A program made the position numbers and the translations under genes. From Brevipalpus yothersi (Eukaryota > Arthropoda > Arachnida > Trombidiformes > Tenuipalpidae), in the NCBI GenBank assembly GCA_003956705.1, contig QZCP01000092.1, positions 1 to 64,000 of the forward strand: a stretch of DNA of 64,000 nt, given 5' to 3'. The notes beneath the pieces were generated by a model. It saw only the letters and a list, made by a program, of their open reading frames with translations, was not told where the DNA came from and did not search any database. Position 1 is the first letter of the stretch, and each line of letters begins with the position of its first letter. Of this stretch, positions 47,970 through 59,204 are shown piece after piece.

Positions 47970-49848
47970 CGCAAATAAAAAATGAACAAATTGAGAGAAG
48001 AATATTTGGATTACTCAATCACTTACTCAAACTACACACAAGCTGTACATCCTGATATCTCGAAAATTCTTCTTTATATACTACTAGCGTGCTAATGAAA
48101 TCTGTCTATTCCTTCTTACAGAAGCTGGAAGATAGCTGTCAAGGGGTTGATTGGTGGCATGGTCAGTGGAGCAAAATACGTTGCTGGATCAACTTGCAAT
48201 CTCTTCTACATCATCGGAAAGCTTGTAATTATAATGTTTTGTGACACTAGAGGAAAAGCCTGAAACAAATTTGGGCCTTCCTAGCGGGTTGATTGTTGAT
48301 TGTTCATGGACAATTCTTCCGATTGTGGTCAAAACTGTTTCTACCCAGAAAATATTTGAATAGAGAAAACCCTTTTTCCAGTCTCTGGAACCCTTTCTTC
48401 TCCTCTTTCCTTTTTTCTTTCTCTGTCCCTCTTGTCGTTGGATCATGCCATAGTGGAGGCTCCATGATGGCTTGCACATTGGCGTTGCAATTTCGTTAGT
48501 AAACCTCACTGCGATGTCATATTTTATTGTATAATATGTAAAGTTTACTGAACAAGTGGAATAGAAGATGGAACATCCAACTGATAGACTTTTCTTATTA
48601 TCATATATTCTACAGTCGTTTGATTTAGGATGAATACGATATTTTATCATGATGAGGTGGTTGATAAATTCAAAAAGAGGTTAAATCAACAAAACTCCTA
48701 TCTAAACCAGAGTTTTTAGAGGAATTTTAATAGTGGGTCATCTCGCCATCAATTTCTAACAATTTTTAAAGTAGTTTATGTATGGAATTGACTAAATTTT
48801 GCCAAAATTCTAGATAATTAGAAAAATCATACCAAATACTCGTCGTTCGAAGTATTTTCCAAAAAATATTGATTTGATGCAATAGATTTGTGCAACTGTC
48901 TTGGACAAAGTAAGAAACTTTTCTCTTGTTATTGAAAATTTGCTCTATCTATCGTTTGGCTAGAATCTCCCCTGATGAGTGTACTTATAGTATTGGAAAG
49001 GTGTATTGGAAAGCGAATATGATTAAGTTATGCTCTGTTAATCTTCAAGGCAGGATTCTCTTAGCAAAAAATCTTAATGTATTCATTTCATTACGATCAT
49101 GGGCCCAAACGAAGCCCAATCACTGTAATAATCAGAACGTGTAATTGATTTAAGTTCATTTGAAGTAAGACCGAATTCACCAATGTTCTTCGTATAAAAG
49201 ATAAAATCAAACGTTATAAATAACCCTACAGACTGAAGTAGACAGAAAAATCTTGTTAAGCTTTAATTTTAACTGACCCTCTGAATTAGCAACTAGATGG
49301 GTCATTTTGTTCAATCCATCTGATCAATTTGTCACGAGTAGATGCCATGATCCATGAATCACTGAAACTAGTGATTGGACCATTCAGATTGAATCTTGAT
49401 TGATGATAACTAACCAAAAATTTGGTTTCCATCATTTTGATAGGTTGAACCGATACAGATTTACTAGATTTTTGATTCAACATTGAATATTTTTGACAAT
49501 CTTCTAATTTGAGAAAATTTGAGGCTATCTTAGTCAGTGATAAATGCAATATTTTCAATACTAACAGTATGATAATTTCGAAATTAACCAACAACAATTT
49601 ACACTATTACTATTTATATTAAATAATTTTCAAAAGTGTATAACTTTCACAATGAAGATAGATAAGTAAGAGGCGAAATCGTACCTGAGGATCAAAGACT
49701 TTGAGAGTAGAAGATTTAAGATTTATTGAAGAATTCATTCGCCGAGCAAAATTCAATTACCAATTTATCAAAATTAAATATTCTTTATGAATATTATACG
49801 ATCAAAACTTTTCAAGTGCGGTCAAATCCATGTTTCATGGTTTAAAAT
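47970..49848. other. mostly non-coding; one exon-like fragment
   Basis: At about 48121-48264 (+) a sequence preceded by TTCTTACAG reads SWKIAVKGLIGGMVSGAKYV and continues to a stop after FCDTRGKA. It has the look of a last exon of a hydrophobic secreted protein, but no upstream exon is seen. A 103-codon minus frame at 49286-49597 lacks an ATG. Nothing else is supportable. Confidence 0.35.
48072..48080 (-). promoter_or_regulatory. TATA box (TATATAAAG) of the secreted-protein gene
   Basis: Minus-strand TATATAAAG, about 105 nt upstream of the 47969 start. This spacing leaves room for a start site about 30 nt downstream and a short 5' UTR. Confidence 0.6.
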
Positions 49849-50271
49849 ATGAATTTTTACACACATAAACACGCATTTATCAAAAAGCTGTGTGCCAATA
49901 TAACTAGCTGCAACACAAGTGCACACATCACCAAGTTTCAATTAAATAAACCTAACAAAGTGATAGAAAGTAAATTATTTGTGATGAGAGATCCAGTGAG
50001 TGTTAAATTGGTCACCTTTTCATCGACCAAATCTTTTGATTCACATCAAAATTTAAACGATGACTCCAACTCAACTCAATTCCCACCAATTCGCCAATAC
50101 CCCGAATACTCTCAAAATACCACACTTTCCAATCAAACGAGTGAAAGTGTTCCAAATGATAAAGTGACCAGTAGTCCATCATCACCATCTCACCAGCATC
50201 ATCAAAATGATGTTGATGTTGATCAAAATTCAGGTTCGCCGACCAACAGCATCTCTATACGAACGGTAAGT

Positions 50272-50305
<34 letters not shown>

Positions 50306-53300
50306 TCTCTCATCCTATTCAACTTGATGACGAGAGATACTTTCTCTCTCTCTCTCTCTCTTCCATGAAACCAGTTGCTGAAGCCAGTTCAGTGGAAATT
50401 GAAAGAGAAAGAGAGAGATGCTGATGTTTCAGGAACCTTTTTCATGAGCCCCCTGAAAAGGAAAGCTTCCACCCTGAAAAAAAAGCTTTTGAACAGAGAA
50501 AAAGTTTCATCTGTATTGCCATGTTAGTATGGAATATTTATTCCATTCTTTCTTATCTTCTTTCCGTTTGATTGCTACTTTTTTTTTCTTACATTCTTTT
50601 TATTTCACTTCAATTATGTGAGTCCTGAGTTTACAAGAAATGTAGATGTTAATGCAACAGTGTGATGTGTTTGGATAGTTTTTTTCCTCTTCTTTTTGCT
50701 AGTTTTCATAAACAATGTGTGTTAAATTTTTTCCACTTTGCATCATAATCAATAGTAGTTGTTGTGATTACTTCAGTGACAACCACGTAATTTGTATATG
50801 GACATAATCATGAGTATTTAATACATATATTGACGAAATTCATTAATTATCATCATCATTAACATACACACATACACAGGTTAAGTGTCAATCCGTACCG
50901 ATGACTAAAAGTGATCTGGATGAATCTCTGGTGAGAGAGGAAAGTTCCTCTTCACCCATCACCAAGTATGAGCAAATTTTGCCCACAAAAATATGTGATA
51001 CTGATGATGGTGACGAATCATGTCCATCTCGATATGATTCTTTGTATCGAATTGTTCATCACATCATATTTCGTATAATCACATTTCTACTGATCATCAC
51101 CGATTGTGTCCTACTGATTGTCGATCTCAGTATACCTGCCAAAGCTGGAAACGTTCAGAGTGTGTTTAATTTTCTTCTAATTGTGCTTGCAATCATTTTC
51201 CTCATCGAAATTATTCTACGAGTTCATGCAACCAGGTGAGTTAATCATTCTAGTGAACAACAATTTAGCTACAAAATTATTGATTGCAAACTTTTCTCTC
51301 TTTCTCTCCATCTTTTTCCAACCATTTGTTGAATTTTTCATCTTCAATTTCAATATCTATCTCCCCTGCAAAATCAACCATGAAATATGGTTGATTTGGT
51401 GTAAGTTTGCTTCGCTTTCTCTCTTATTTGACAACACCTATTCTATTTCAATACAAACACACCATACACATCTATTCGTCCTCCATTATCATGTGTATTC
51501 ACTGTCGGTACCATTCAAAATGGTAATCATCATTTCCAGTAACATGTCAGACTTTTTCACTCTTCTTCTCAAGGCTAGCAACAGTTAACTTGATCATTTT
51601 CTTTGTTTTCTTCACTACTTTTTTCCCTATTTTCTGGGCCTTCTATGTCTCAGATTGATGATGAGAGAATGAAGAATTAGCAAAAAAAACTATTGAGTTG
51701 CAGATAGCTAAAATGTCTTGATGATGAATTTAAGATGTATTACATGCATTGCTCATAGGAATCATTGAGTGGTAATTCAAATTCTTTATTACAAAAAGTT
51801 ATATAATTTTTTTTATCTTTCTCTTTCATCATCCTAATTGGGTTCATGGAACGAGGATTGCTGACGAAAAGTTCAAACAATTAGTTTTTCCGATTCATTT
51901 GTAACTCTTGTAACTCTTAATTAACCTTCGAGTAATCAGTTAGGATGTATAATGAAGACAAATGGAAATGAGCTGTCAGATATACATAGGAAATTGAATG
52001 TTTTTACCGATATTACTCAAACTGATGGAGAAACATCATGAGCTGTCGAGAAGGTTGAAAAAATTATCGTTTTTGATGTGCACAAGATTCTCTTCATCCG
52101 CTTAATGTTGGAATCATAATTTGCAACTCTGAGTCAATGTTGATGGAAAAATTTGGAGGCATGTTTTGTCAAGTGGAGCCCAGATTTTTCGAAATTCACA
52201 TCCTGATTCTATGCGATTGATTGATTAATCTCAGTAAACTATCTTGAGAATGTTTTTCGGTTCTGATTTCTATTTTCCCAGCTTTTGTAATGACTTTCGA
52301 GCTTACTGAGACCTTTTTGTAAAGCTTCTGATAAAATACCCACATTCCATAGATACCCTCATAGGGAATTGAAATTCTACCAATTTTTTATCGTTGTTAT
52401 TCTTTTTTTCATCAGGCCGAACCTATTTTTCTCGGATTGGTACAATTGTCTCGATTTTGTGATCGTTTTACTCAATCTTCCCATCACCGTGATCTGCATC
52501 CTATCCAATGATAAATATGGAAGGTATGAACCAAGCTGTAATAAGAGTAATGAAAGCTAGTGCTTAGAATTCTCATTTCTCATTGATTCGATTCTGAAAC
52601 CTCGAAATTTTTCTCCCAACAGATTGATTAGCGTAGTTCGTTTGGTTCGAGCTTTCAGATTGATTAAAATCATTCGAGCAGTACTGATCGAGCCAAAAAA
52701 TCTGCAAAAAAGTGTACGACAAACTGTATCCGAAAATAAGCAGCGATATCGAGGTGAAGGTTTCGATTTGGATTTATGTTATGTGACACCAAGAGTGATA
52801 GCAATGTCTTTTCCGGCCAGTGGCTCATGGACACTATTTCGAAATAATATCAAAGATGTTGCAAGATTTTTCAATCTAAAGCATGGAATAGATTTCTACA
52901 AGGTATACAATCTTTGTTCCGAGAAACACTATGATCCATCATCATTTCAAGGAAGAGTGGCCAGTTTTCCGATTGATGACCACAATGTTCCATCATTAGA
53001 GCAAATGATAGAATTTGTGAAAGATGTTCGAAATTGGCTTGATCAAGATGAACGACACATTATAGCGGTCCATTGTAAAGGTAACGATTTTCGATTCTCT
53101 TAAGGAATGTTTCATGTTTTTCTCACGCTCAACTGATCAATTGATTGATTATTGCTTTCCAGGGGGAAAAGGAAGAACAGGAACCATGATATGTTCCTGG
53201 CTGATATATGATAAACAATTTCAAGATCCAAAAGATGCTCTCGCATATTTTGCTGAACGTCGTACAGATTTGACAATTGGTAAAAAATTTCAGGGTGTTG

Positions 53301-53809
53301 AAACACCCAGTCAAGCTCGTTATGTGGGCTACTTTAGTCAATTGGTTAATTCATTTGGTGGAAAAATGCCTGAAAAGCGACTTTTGTATCTCAAAAGTAT
53401 CAATATCGAAGGAATCTCAACAATAGGCGCCGGAAATGGTTCCGATATTAGTTGTAGCATTGTGATTGATCGAGACGAAGTGTTCAACTTTGATTTGGGC
53501 ACCGAAATGAATTGTTCTGTTTTTGTTAACAGTGGAGAAGATATTCTGATTATCACACCGATTAATTGTCCCCTGTTGAGAGGAGATGTTCGAATGAAAT
53601 TCAATTGTCGCTCAAAGAAAGTACCACAAGAATATGAAAAATGTGCCTTCTACTTTTGGTTTAATACAGCATTTGTGTACGATAATTTTTTTACACTTTC
53701 ACGTGAAGATCTGGACAATCCTCATAAAAAGAAAACTTGGAAAATTTACACCGAAAAGTTTAAAGTAACTTTGCATTTTTCACCACAATCACCATCTTCA
53801 TCTGCATAA
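49849..53809 (+). CDS. VSP: voltage-sensing phosphoinositide phosphatase (VSP/TPTE family)
   Basis: Membrane enzyme coupling a voltage sensor to a PTEN-like phosphatase that dephosphorylates phosphoinositides. Exons 49849-50265, 50880-51235, 52416-52523, 52623-53080 and 53163-53809 sum to 661 aa. S1 (FRIITFLLIITDCVLLIVDL), S2 (FNFLLIVLAIIFLIEIILR), S3 (CLDFVIVLLNLPITVICIL) and S4 (VVRLVRAFRLIKIIRA, four Arg and one Lys at three-residue spacing) form the sensor. A basic linker (NKQRYRGEGFDLDL) leads into the phosphatase. The active-site loop HCKGGKGRTGT spans the last intron. It has the CX5R residues and the Gly-Gly of Ci-VSP, where PTEN has Ala-Gly. A C2-like domain (VDIRDEVFNFD-type strands, FYFWFNTAFV) ends the protein. 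The N-terminal exon is Ser/Pro-rich; an internal ATG at 49984 is an alternative start. Confidence 0.93.
50276..50301. repeat. (CT)n tract directly behind a splice donor
   Basis: A CT run begins about 10 nt after the GTAAGT donor of VSP exon 1. A second CT run lies near 50345-50361. Such pyrimidine tracts near a donor can bind splicing regulators. Confidence 0.8.
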
Positions 53810-54399
53810 TTTCCAAGCAATAATCGTTATCAAAAAGAAGTATTTATATTAAAATATGACCCGATAGGAATTAAATTTCTATATTATGAGATAATCAATT
53901 GCTCCCAGTTTATACGATTTGTGGCAATCGAATACAATTTTCTTTACACACAATTTATAGAAAATTTATTCTATTCTTTCGTAAACCTATGTCACCTCAT
54001 TAGACTGATTATGATTATTTTATTCACATCAAAATAATTCATAAGAGGCCAAAACAATTGAAACCGGTTCATTTTTCGTCATTTTCCTATTTTTTTATCA
54101 ATTTATGGGTAAATAAATAAATATATATATTTATGTCTAACTGATAAAATTTCGCAAGATCGTTGATTGATCTAGGCATGAGAGGGTGTTCAATTAGTAG
54201 AATCAGTTAATTGATATTGAGAAATCTATCGATCGCTCATTTTCCATGGAATCATCAGAGATGAACTATGCATTATCGACTCATTAAATGAGAGGAATAC
54301 GTTGGAATTCAATTTCAAGTGTGAAACACTAATTATCGATGTTAGCTAGCAAAAATCATGAGACGTGTTTTCCAGCTAAATTTTGAAAATCTTTTCCAA
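53810..54399. other. VSP 3' flank, no gene
   Basis: AT-rich 3' untranslated or intergenic sequence containing an AATAAA at 54112. Confidence 0.5.
54112..54117 (+). promoter_or_regulatory. possible polyadenylation signal AATAAA
   Basis: Hexamer about 300 nt after the VSP stop, overlapping a second copy in an AT-rich stretch. Confidence 0.4.
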
Positions 54400-55100
54400 G
54401 CTACTACCACCCAAATAATGATAATCCTTGCTTCAAAGACATGAGATATACTCTGTACTCATTCTCTTTGAGCATATCGTTATAACAAGAAGTGGAAGCA
54501 ATAATCAGTTGCTGTGGGGCTGGACGAACCAATTTCCATGATCTGAAAAGCTGAGGCTGAAAAGAATGTCCACGATATATCCAACGTAGATCAGAATGCA
54601 TTTGGACTCTAATTACAAAGTCACTAGGAAAGTTATCTCCAAGAGAACACTAGTGAATTTCAATTATATTCCTTTCCCCAGTAATTTTCTCATCCCGACC
54701 GAGAAATGAAGAGCTATCAATTTGATAAAAACGAATATAACAACCTAAAAGTGAACCTATTGCCCTTATAAAGTATCAGTCATCGAGCTTGGAGGCTAAA
54801 ATAGATATTCTGGTGTAGCTGATCAGTTTTGATACTGTTTGCGTGAATTGTTTTCCGAGTTTCTGTGATTTTTGATTATGGGTTTTCAAAGAACAAGCCA
54901 TAAGGCACATATTCTGGCCGTGATAAGGATGTAAACTTTGTTGAATAGAAATAAATGAATAAAATGTGATATTTACAGTCAATTTTAAATTATCATAGAA
55001 TCACCAATCTTGCAATTTTGCAATGATGAATTCAGATTGACAAGTACAATAATTTTTCTGATTGGTCACTGATTGAAGATTTTAGAAATAAGATAATATC
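54400..55100. repeat. degenerate block 3' of paralogue 2 (copy A)
   Basis: Around 54840-54930 it contains the phrases TTTTCAAAG and GGCACATATTCTGGC. Minus-strand reading gives GKQFTQT. Similar phrases recur 3' of paralogue 3 and 5' of paralogue 3, so the block was duplicated with the gene. No intact coding frame. Confidence 0.45.
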
Positions 55101-55159
55101 AGACAATATAAATGATTTCACGATAAAATACTGTTCAGGGTAACGGGAAACAAATCTGT

Positions 55160-56128
55160 TCATGGATCTGGTATTTTTTTGAATTTAACAGTTCGAAATA
55201 AAACATTCAATCTTCTGACCTTTGAATTATTGAAAAATTTTTCATCATCAAATTTTATCAAATTGTAAATTTGTTTTTTTGGGTCTCCGGTTATGTTAGT
55301 TTCAAGATAATGGATTGATGGAGCGTTTATTACCGATGGGTCCAGTAGAGTTTCTTTGATTCCGCATGTGAGATTGAGCTTGCTTTTATGCTCTTTTTTG
55401 GCCCCAAATCTAATGTAACCCTTGTCTTGTGACTGTGAAAAATTTAACCACTTTCTATTTGCTTTGGGCCAATCATATGCATTCTGTGGAATCAAGAATA
55501 ACACATCTCCAATGAATATCTCACTAAAAGCCCTCTTTAAAGCATTAGAACTTTCAATGGTTTTCCGAAGACCATCGACTTTGATTCCATTTTTCGCCGA
55601 TGATTCTTTTATTATTTGTTGTATGCTCTCAATTTTAGAAGGAATACCTTTCAAATTTACTGTCAGATTGATGATTTTCGATTCAAATTTATTAGCATTA
55701 TTAAAATCTGCTTCTAAAAATTTGAGTAATTGGTTATATTTGATTTTGAAATCATTCAAAGTCTTATTATATTGTTCTAATTTTTTATCAATATTCGAAA
55801 ATTCTTTGTTTGGAATATTCGGAACACCTGTTAATAGAATTTGTTGTGATGTCTTATTTATTATGTTCACCAATTCACCCCAATTTCGTTCTTGTAGCTC
55901 TTTAAAGAATGATGATGAAGTAATGATCAATCTTCGAGAAATCACAGCCATAACTATCGTTTGACAGACGATGAATATTGCCATAATCAATAGATAGCCG
56001 AAAAGTGGGCCAATAGATTCTCGCTTTGACCTGTAATATTCTTTACCAGCCCTCCATTTTTCACCGATATTGGAGCCCATCTGTGAAAATCTGGATACTG
56101 ATTCGAGACTCATATTAGATCTGAACAT
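55160..56128 (-). CDS. single-pass membrane protein, unrecognised family, paralogue 2
   Basis: Intronless, 322 aa. The N-terminal 95 residues are nearly identical to paralogue 1 (RAGKEYYRSKRESIG, GYLLIMAIFIVCQTIVMAVI, SSSFFKELQERNWGEL). The middle (about 100-220) is different and Asn/Lys-rich with coiled-coil character. The C-terminus RRLNVLFRTVKFKKIPDP is identical to paralogue 3 rather than paralogue 1. This mosaic of relationships suggests gene conversion. Predicted type II topology. Function unknown. Confidence 0.85.
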   Translation of the reverse strand: MFRSNMSLESVSRFSQMGSNIGEKWRAGKEYYRSKRESIGPLFGYLLIMAIFIVCQTIVMAVISRRLIITSSSFFKELQERNWGELVNIINKTSQQILLTGVPNIPNKEFSNIDKKLEQYNKTLNDFKIKYNQLLKFLEADFNNANKFESKIINLTVNLKGIPSKIESIQQIIKESSAKNGIKVDGLRKTIESSNALKRAFSEIFIGDVLFLIPQNAYDWPKANRKWLNFSQSQDKGYIRFGAKKEHKSKLNLTCGIKETLLDPSVINAPSIHYLETNITGDPKKQIYNLIKFDDEKFFNNSKVRRLNVLFRTVKFKKIPDP

Positions 56129-56165
56129 TTTGATAAATTGAACCTAAATTAATGCAATTTCAACT

Positions 56166-56185
56166 AGCGAAACAAAGTTTCACAA
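56166..56185 (-). promoter_or_regulatory. shared proximal 20-mer, paralogue 2
   Basis: Exact minus-strand match to the paralogue 1 20-mer, with the same 38-nt distance to the ATG. Confidence 0.6.
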
Positions 56186-56306
56186 CCTTTGAACTTCAAA
56201 AATAACAAGAAGAAAAAATTTTTCCAAATAATTTATCGTTATCTTGGATAAATCTCATGAAAAATTGAAAACCATGAATGATAATCCATTTTTGTTTTTT
56301 TTTCTC

Positions 56307-56317
56307 AAGGATTCTTC
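56307..56317 (-). promoter_or_regulatory. shared upstream element GAAGAATCCTT, paralogue 2
   Basis: Exact 11-mer about 180 nt upstream of the ATG, same orientation relative to the gene as in the other two paralogues. Confidence 0.55.
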
Positions 56318-56499
56318 AAATTATATGCATGATTCCTTTAAAAAGGTGGGGACTAGCATCTTTGTTGGCATGTAAATGAATTCTGATAGAAAGAGTTCAG
56401 TGTATTGAAGTGTCATGGAATGCATGACACAATCTTGAGCTAACCTTTTTAATTGATACTTACTTACCTACCTCAAATATTAGTCGATAAAGTGGACCT

Positions 56500-57260
56500 A
56501 CAAGGCTAGCATTTTCAGGAATTAGTTTGAAATGATGCTCAAAGCTTCCTAACATGCTCATCAGCTATTCCATAGATTTGTATGGACATGCAAGTTCAAG
56601 TATTCCATCAACTTTACGAGTATCTGGTTGGACAGTGTTTCCGTTGGCATTATTTTTCCAAGTGAACTTGCTCGAGATTATCGAATTTGCCTTCATCAAT
56701 TCATGGCGATTGTTTAATGGCTCAAAATGTCACAACGCCTTCAAGTATATGGTTTCGCTCATCAATAATGCCATCAGTCAGTATGCACTCGTGATAAATG
56801 TAATGCCAATCACCCATTAATACCTTGGTGACAAGAAGCAAACGCTCTGCGAGACAATTTGGGAATGAATAAACGTGAAAACAGTTCCTTTACGCTCTCA
56901 TTGCGGAAAAATATCATATGAAGAATTTACAAATTTGATGAGAATGAACCATCTCCTTTAGCAAGTCATCCCTTGTCATCCAGCATCAGTAAAGAAATGG
57001 ACATCAAAATGACATTCGTTTGGATGTATCGATCCAGAGTTCATCTCTGAAAAGCATTAGCCATTCAGCTTGGGCGATAAAATGATATTTTGGTGCCGCT
57101 TATTGTGGCCATTCTCAATTTAGTTTGCCTGAATTGTTTTCCCTGGACAGTCCCTCTGATTGATGATCTCAATCAGGGAAAGCTTCTAGATTTTCAAAGG
57201 ACTAACCGTAGGGCACATATTTTGGTGGTAAATAGGTGATGAAAAATGTCTATCACCGAT
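56500..57260. repeat. degenerate block 3' of paralogue 3 (copy B)
   Basis: Around 57120-57240 it contains TTTTCAAAGGAC and GGGCACATATTTTGG, matching copy A. Minus-strand reading includes GKQFRQT. A plus frame (56554-56820) is open but not recognised. Best read as a decayed companion gene or flank duplicated along with the membrane-protein gene. Confidence 0.45.
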
Positions 57261-57334
57261 AAATGAAAATGTGAATTTCGTCATCAATTTCAAGCTATCA
57301 CACAACAATACTAAATAACAAGAAACATATTTGT

Positions 57335-58300
57335 TTATGGATCTGGTATTTTTTTGAATTTAACAGTTCGAAATAAAACATTCAATCTTTTGGCCTTTAA
57401 ATTATTGAAAAATTTTTGATGGTCAAATTTCATATCATTTAACAATATGCTCCCAATTGGATCTTGTGTATCAGCAAATTCAGCATTATGGATAAATGAA
57501 CCGTTTCTTAAATATGGGGCTATTTGTGTTCCATTAATCCCAAAGTTGAGATTGAGCTTACTTTCATGATATTTACTGGGTCCTATTCGAATGTAACCAA
57601 GATTTATTGGTGACACTGGATTAACTAGCCATTTTTGATTCTTTTTTACCCAATCATAATCGCTTCGTGGGACCAAGAATAGTACATCTCCTTTGAAAAC
57701 TTGACTCAGAGCCTCTTTCAAAGTATTAGAAGAATTAACGGTCACTTCATGATTAGCCACTTTGACTTTCCATTCACCGGATACAGTTGTTATGTTTAAT
57801 TGTAAAATTTTGATCTTACCAGAAACACTTTTCATTTTTTCCGATTCTTTTTCAATATCTTTGCTTAAATTCTCGGAGGCATTCAGATCATTGTTTAAAT
57901 TTCTAATTAATCTAGTACAGTTTGCCCGATATTCATCAAAAGTCTTCCTATATTGCGTTAATTGATTATCAATATCAGTTAGTTCTTTCGCTGGAATATC
58001 GGCAATAGCTGCTGATTGAATTTGTAGTGATGTACCATTTATTTTATTCATCAATTCACCCCAATTTCGTTCTTGTAGCTCCTTGAAGAACGATGATGAA
58101 GTACTGATCAATTTTCTGGCCATTATAGCCATAACTATCACTTGACATACAATAAATACTGACATTATCACTAGATAACCGAAAAGAGGTCCAATAGCTT
58201 CACGCTTTGACACATAATAATCTTTACCTGCCTTCCATGATTCACCGATATTACTGAATTTGGAAAATGCTGATGCTTGACTTATACTTGATTTGGACAT
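57335..58300 (-). CDS. single-pass membrane protein, unrecognised family, paralogue 3
   Basis: Intronless, 321 aa, the most diverged N-terminus of the three (WKAGKDYYVSKREAIG, GYLVIMSVFIVCQVIVMAIM). It keeps the invariant SSSFFKELQERNWGEL block. Its region after that (IADIPAKELTDIDNQLTQYR) resembles paralogue 1, whereas its C-terminus RRLNVLFRTVKFKKIPDP equals paralogue 2. Helix at about 42-63, followed by a coiled-coil-like, Asn-rich outer part with several NxS/T sites. A DWVKKNQKW block matches the position of DWPxxNxKW in the others. Function unknown. Confidence 0.85.
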   Translation of the reverse strand: MSKSSISQASAFSKFSNIGESWKAGKDYYVSKREAIGPLFGYLVIMSVFIVCQVIVMAIMARKLISTSSSFFKELQERNWGELMNKINGTSLQIQSAAIADIPAKELTDIDNQLTQYRKTFDEYRANCTRLIRNLNNDLNASENLSKDIEKESEKMKSVSGKIKILQLNITTVSGEWKVKVANHEVTVNSSNTLKEALSQVFKGDVLFLVPRSDYDWVKKNQKWLVNPVSPINLGYIRIGPSKYHESKLNLNFGINGTQIAPYLRNGSFIHNAEFADTQDPIGSILLNDMKFDHQKFFNNLKAKRLNVLFRTVKFKKIPDP

Positions 58301-58481
58301 ACTTTCAAGTCTTAATTACATCAATACAATTTTTAACCAAAGAAAATTTTATTTTAACTTCTAAACCTAGAATCAAAAGCAATAAGTGAGAAAAATTTTT
58401 CTAAATAAATCATGACTAACTTCATTAAATCTCAAGTATTCGATCTTTTTGATTGTAAATAAATTTTTGGCTTCTTTCACT

Positions 58482-58492
58482 AAGGATTCTTC
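58482..58492 (-). promoter_or_regulatory. shared upstream element GAAGAATCCTT, paralogue 3
   Basis: Exact 11-mer about 180-190 nt upstream of the ATG. The proximal 20-mer is not conserved in this copy. Confidence 0.5.
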
Positions 58493-58599
58493 ATGACCAC
58501 AATTCTCTTGATTAGCTGGTTACTGACATTGTTGTTTTGTTGACAAACAAATCGAAACTGAGGGAGAGAAAGAAAACCTTACTAAAAGATTTGAACTTC

Positions 58600-58870
58600 T
58601 ATCATGGATTCAAATTAATCAACTGAGCAAGGCAAGTGAACTTGGTGTAGAATTTCTCCAAAAATTCCAACAACCTTTCCCATGAAAGAGGCAAAAAATC
58701 GTTGTCATGTGTTGCTTCATTACTAGTGAGCTAGTCCGACTATTATCAAAATTTGAATAATCAAAATTCCGTTTTTGAGATCTAGAGCCGTATATCGTCA
58801 CCAACAGACATATATTCTGGCTGGTCTTAGCCCAAAATACCATGAGTTGGCTCATCATCATTCGTAAATT
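58600..58870. repeat. degenerate block 5' of paralogue 3 (copy C)
   Basis: Contains ACATATATTCTGGCTGG near 58805, matching copies A and B. Minus-strand reading gives QNICLLVTIYGSRSQK. Since copies A and B lie 3' of a paralogue, copy C may mark the position of a lost fourth copy. Confidence 0.4.
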
Positions 58871-59204
58871 TTTGTGTTTTTGTGTATTGAAATGTGCAAT
58901 TCTTATTTATAAATTTCAGAATCAGTAAAAATATGTGCACATGTCACCATGATGAGAAGAAAATCATATTTCGATTCTGAACTCAGTTCTATTCAAGATA
59001 ATCGAAAAATAGACTAGAAACTTTCATTATCAGCAGTTTAAAGAATATATTTACAATCAAATATCAGGTTCAAGGCAAATATAGAGAATGAAATGGTTCC
59101 TGTGGACATGATTCCAAGGTAAGTACATGATGAGAGTACATGGAACCTCAAAGAGCTAATCAAAGAGGTTTAACGCTTTAAATTGTGTTTGAAAAAAATA
59201 AATT

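Noticed and set aside
55422..55964. 180-codon plus-strand frame
   Set aside because: Antisense shadow of membrane-protein paralogue 2; no matching frame kept in the other paralogues.
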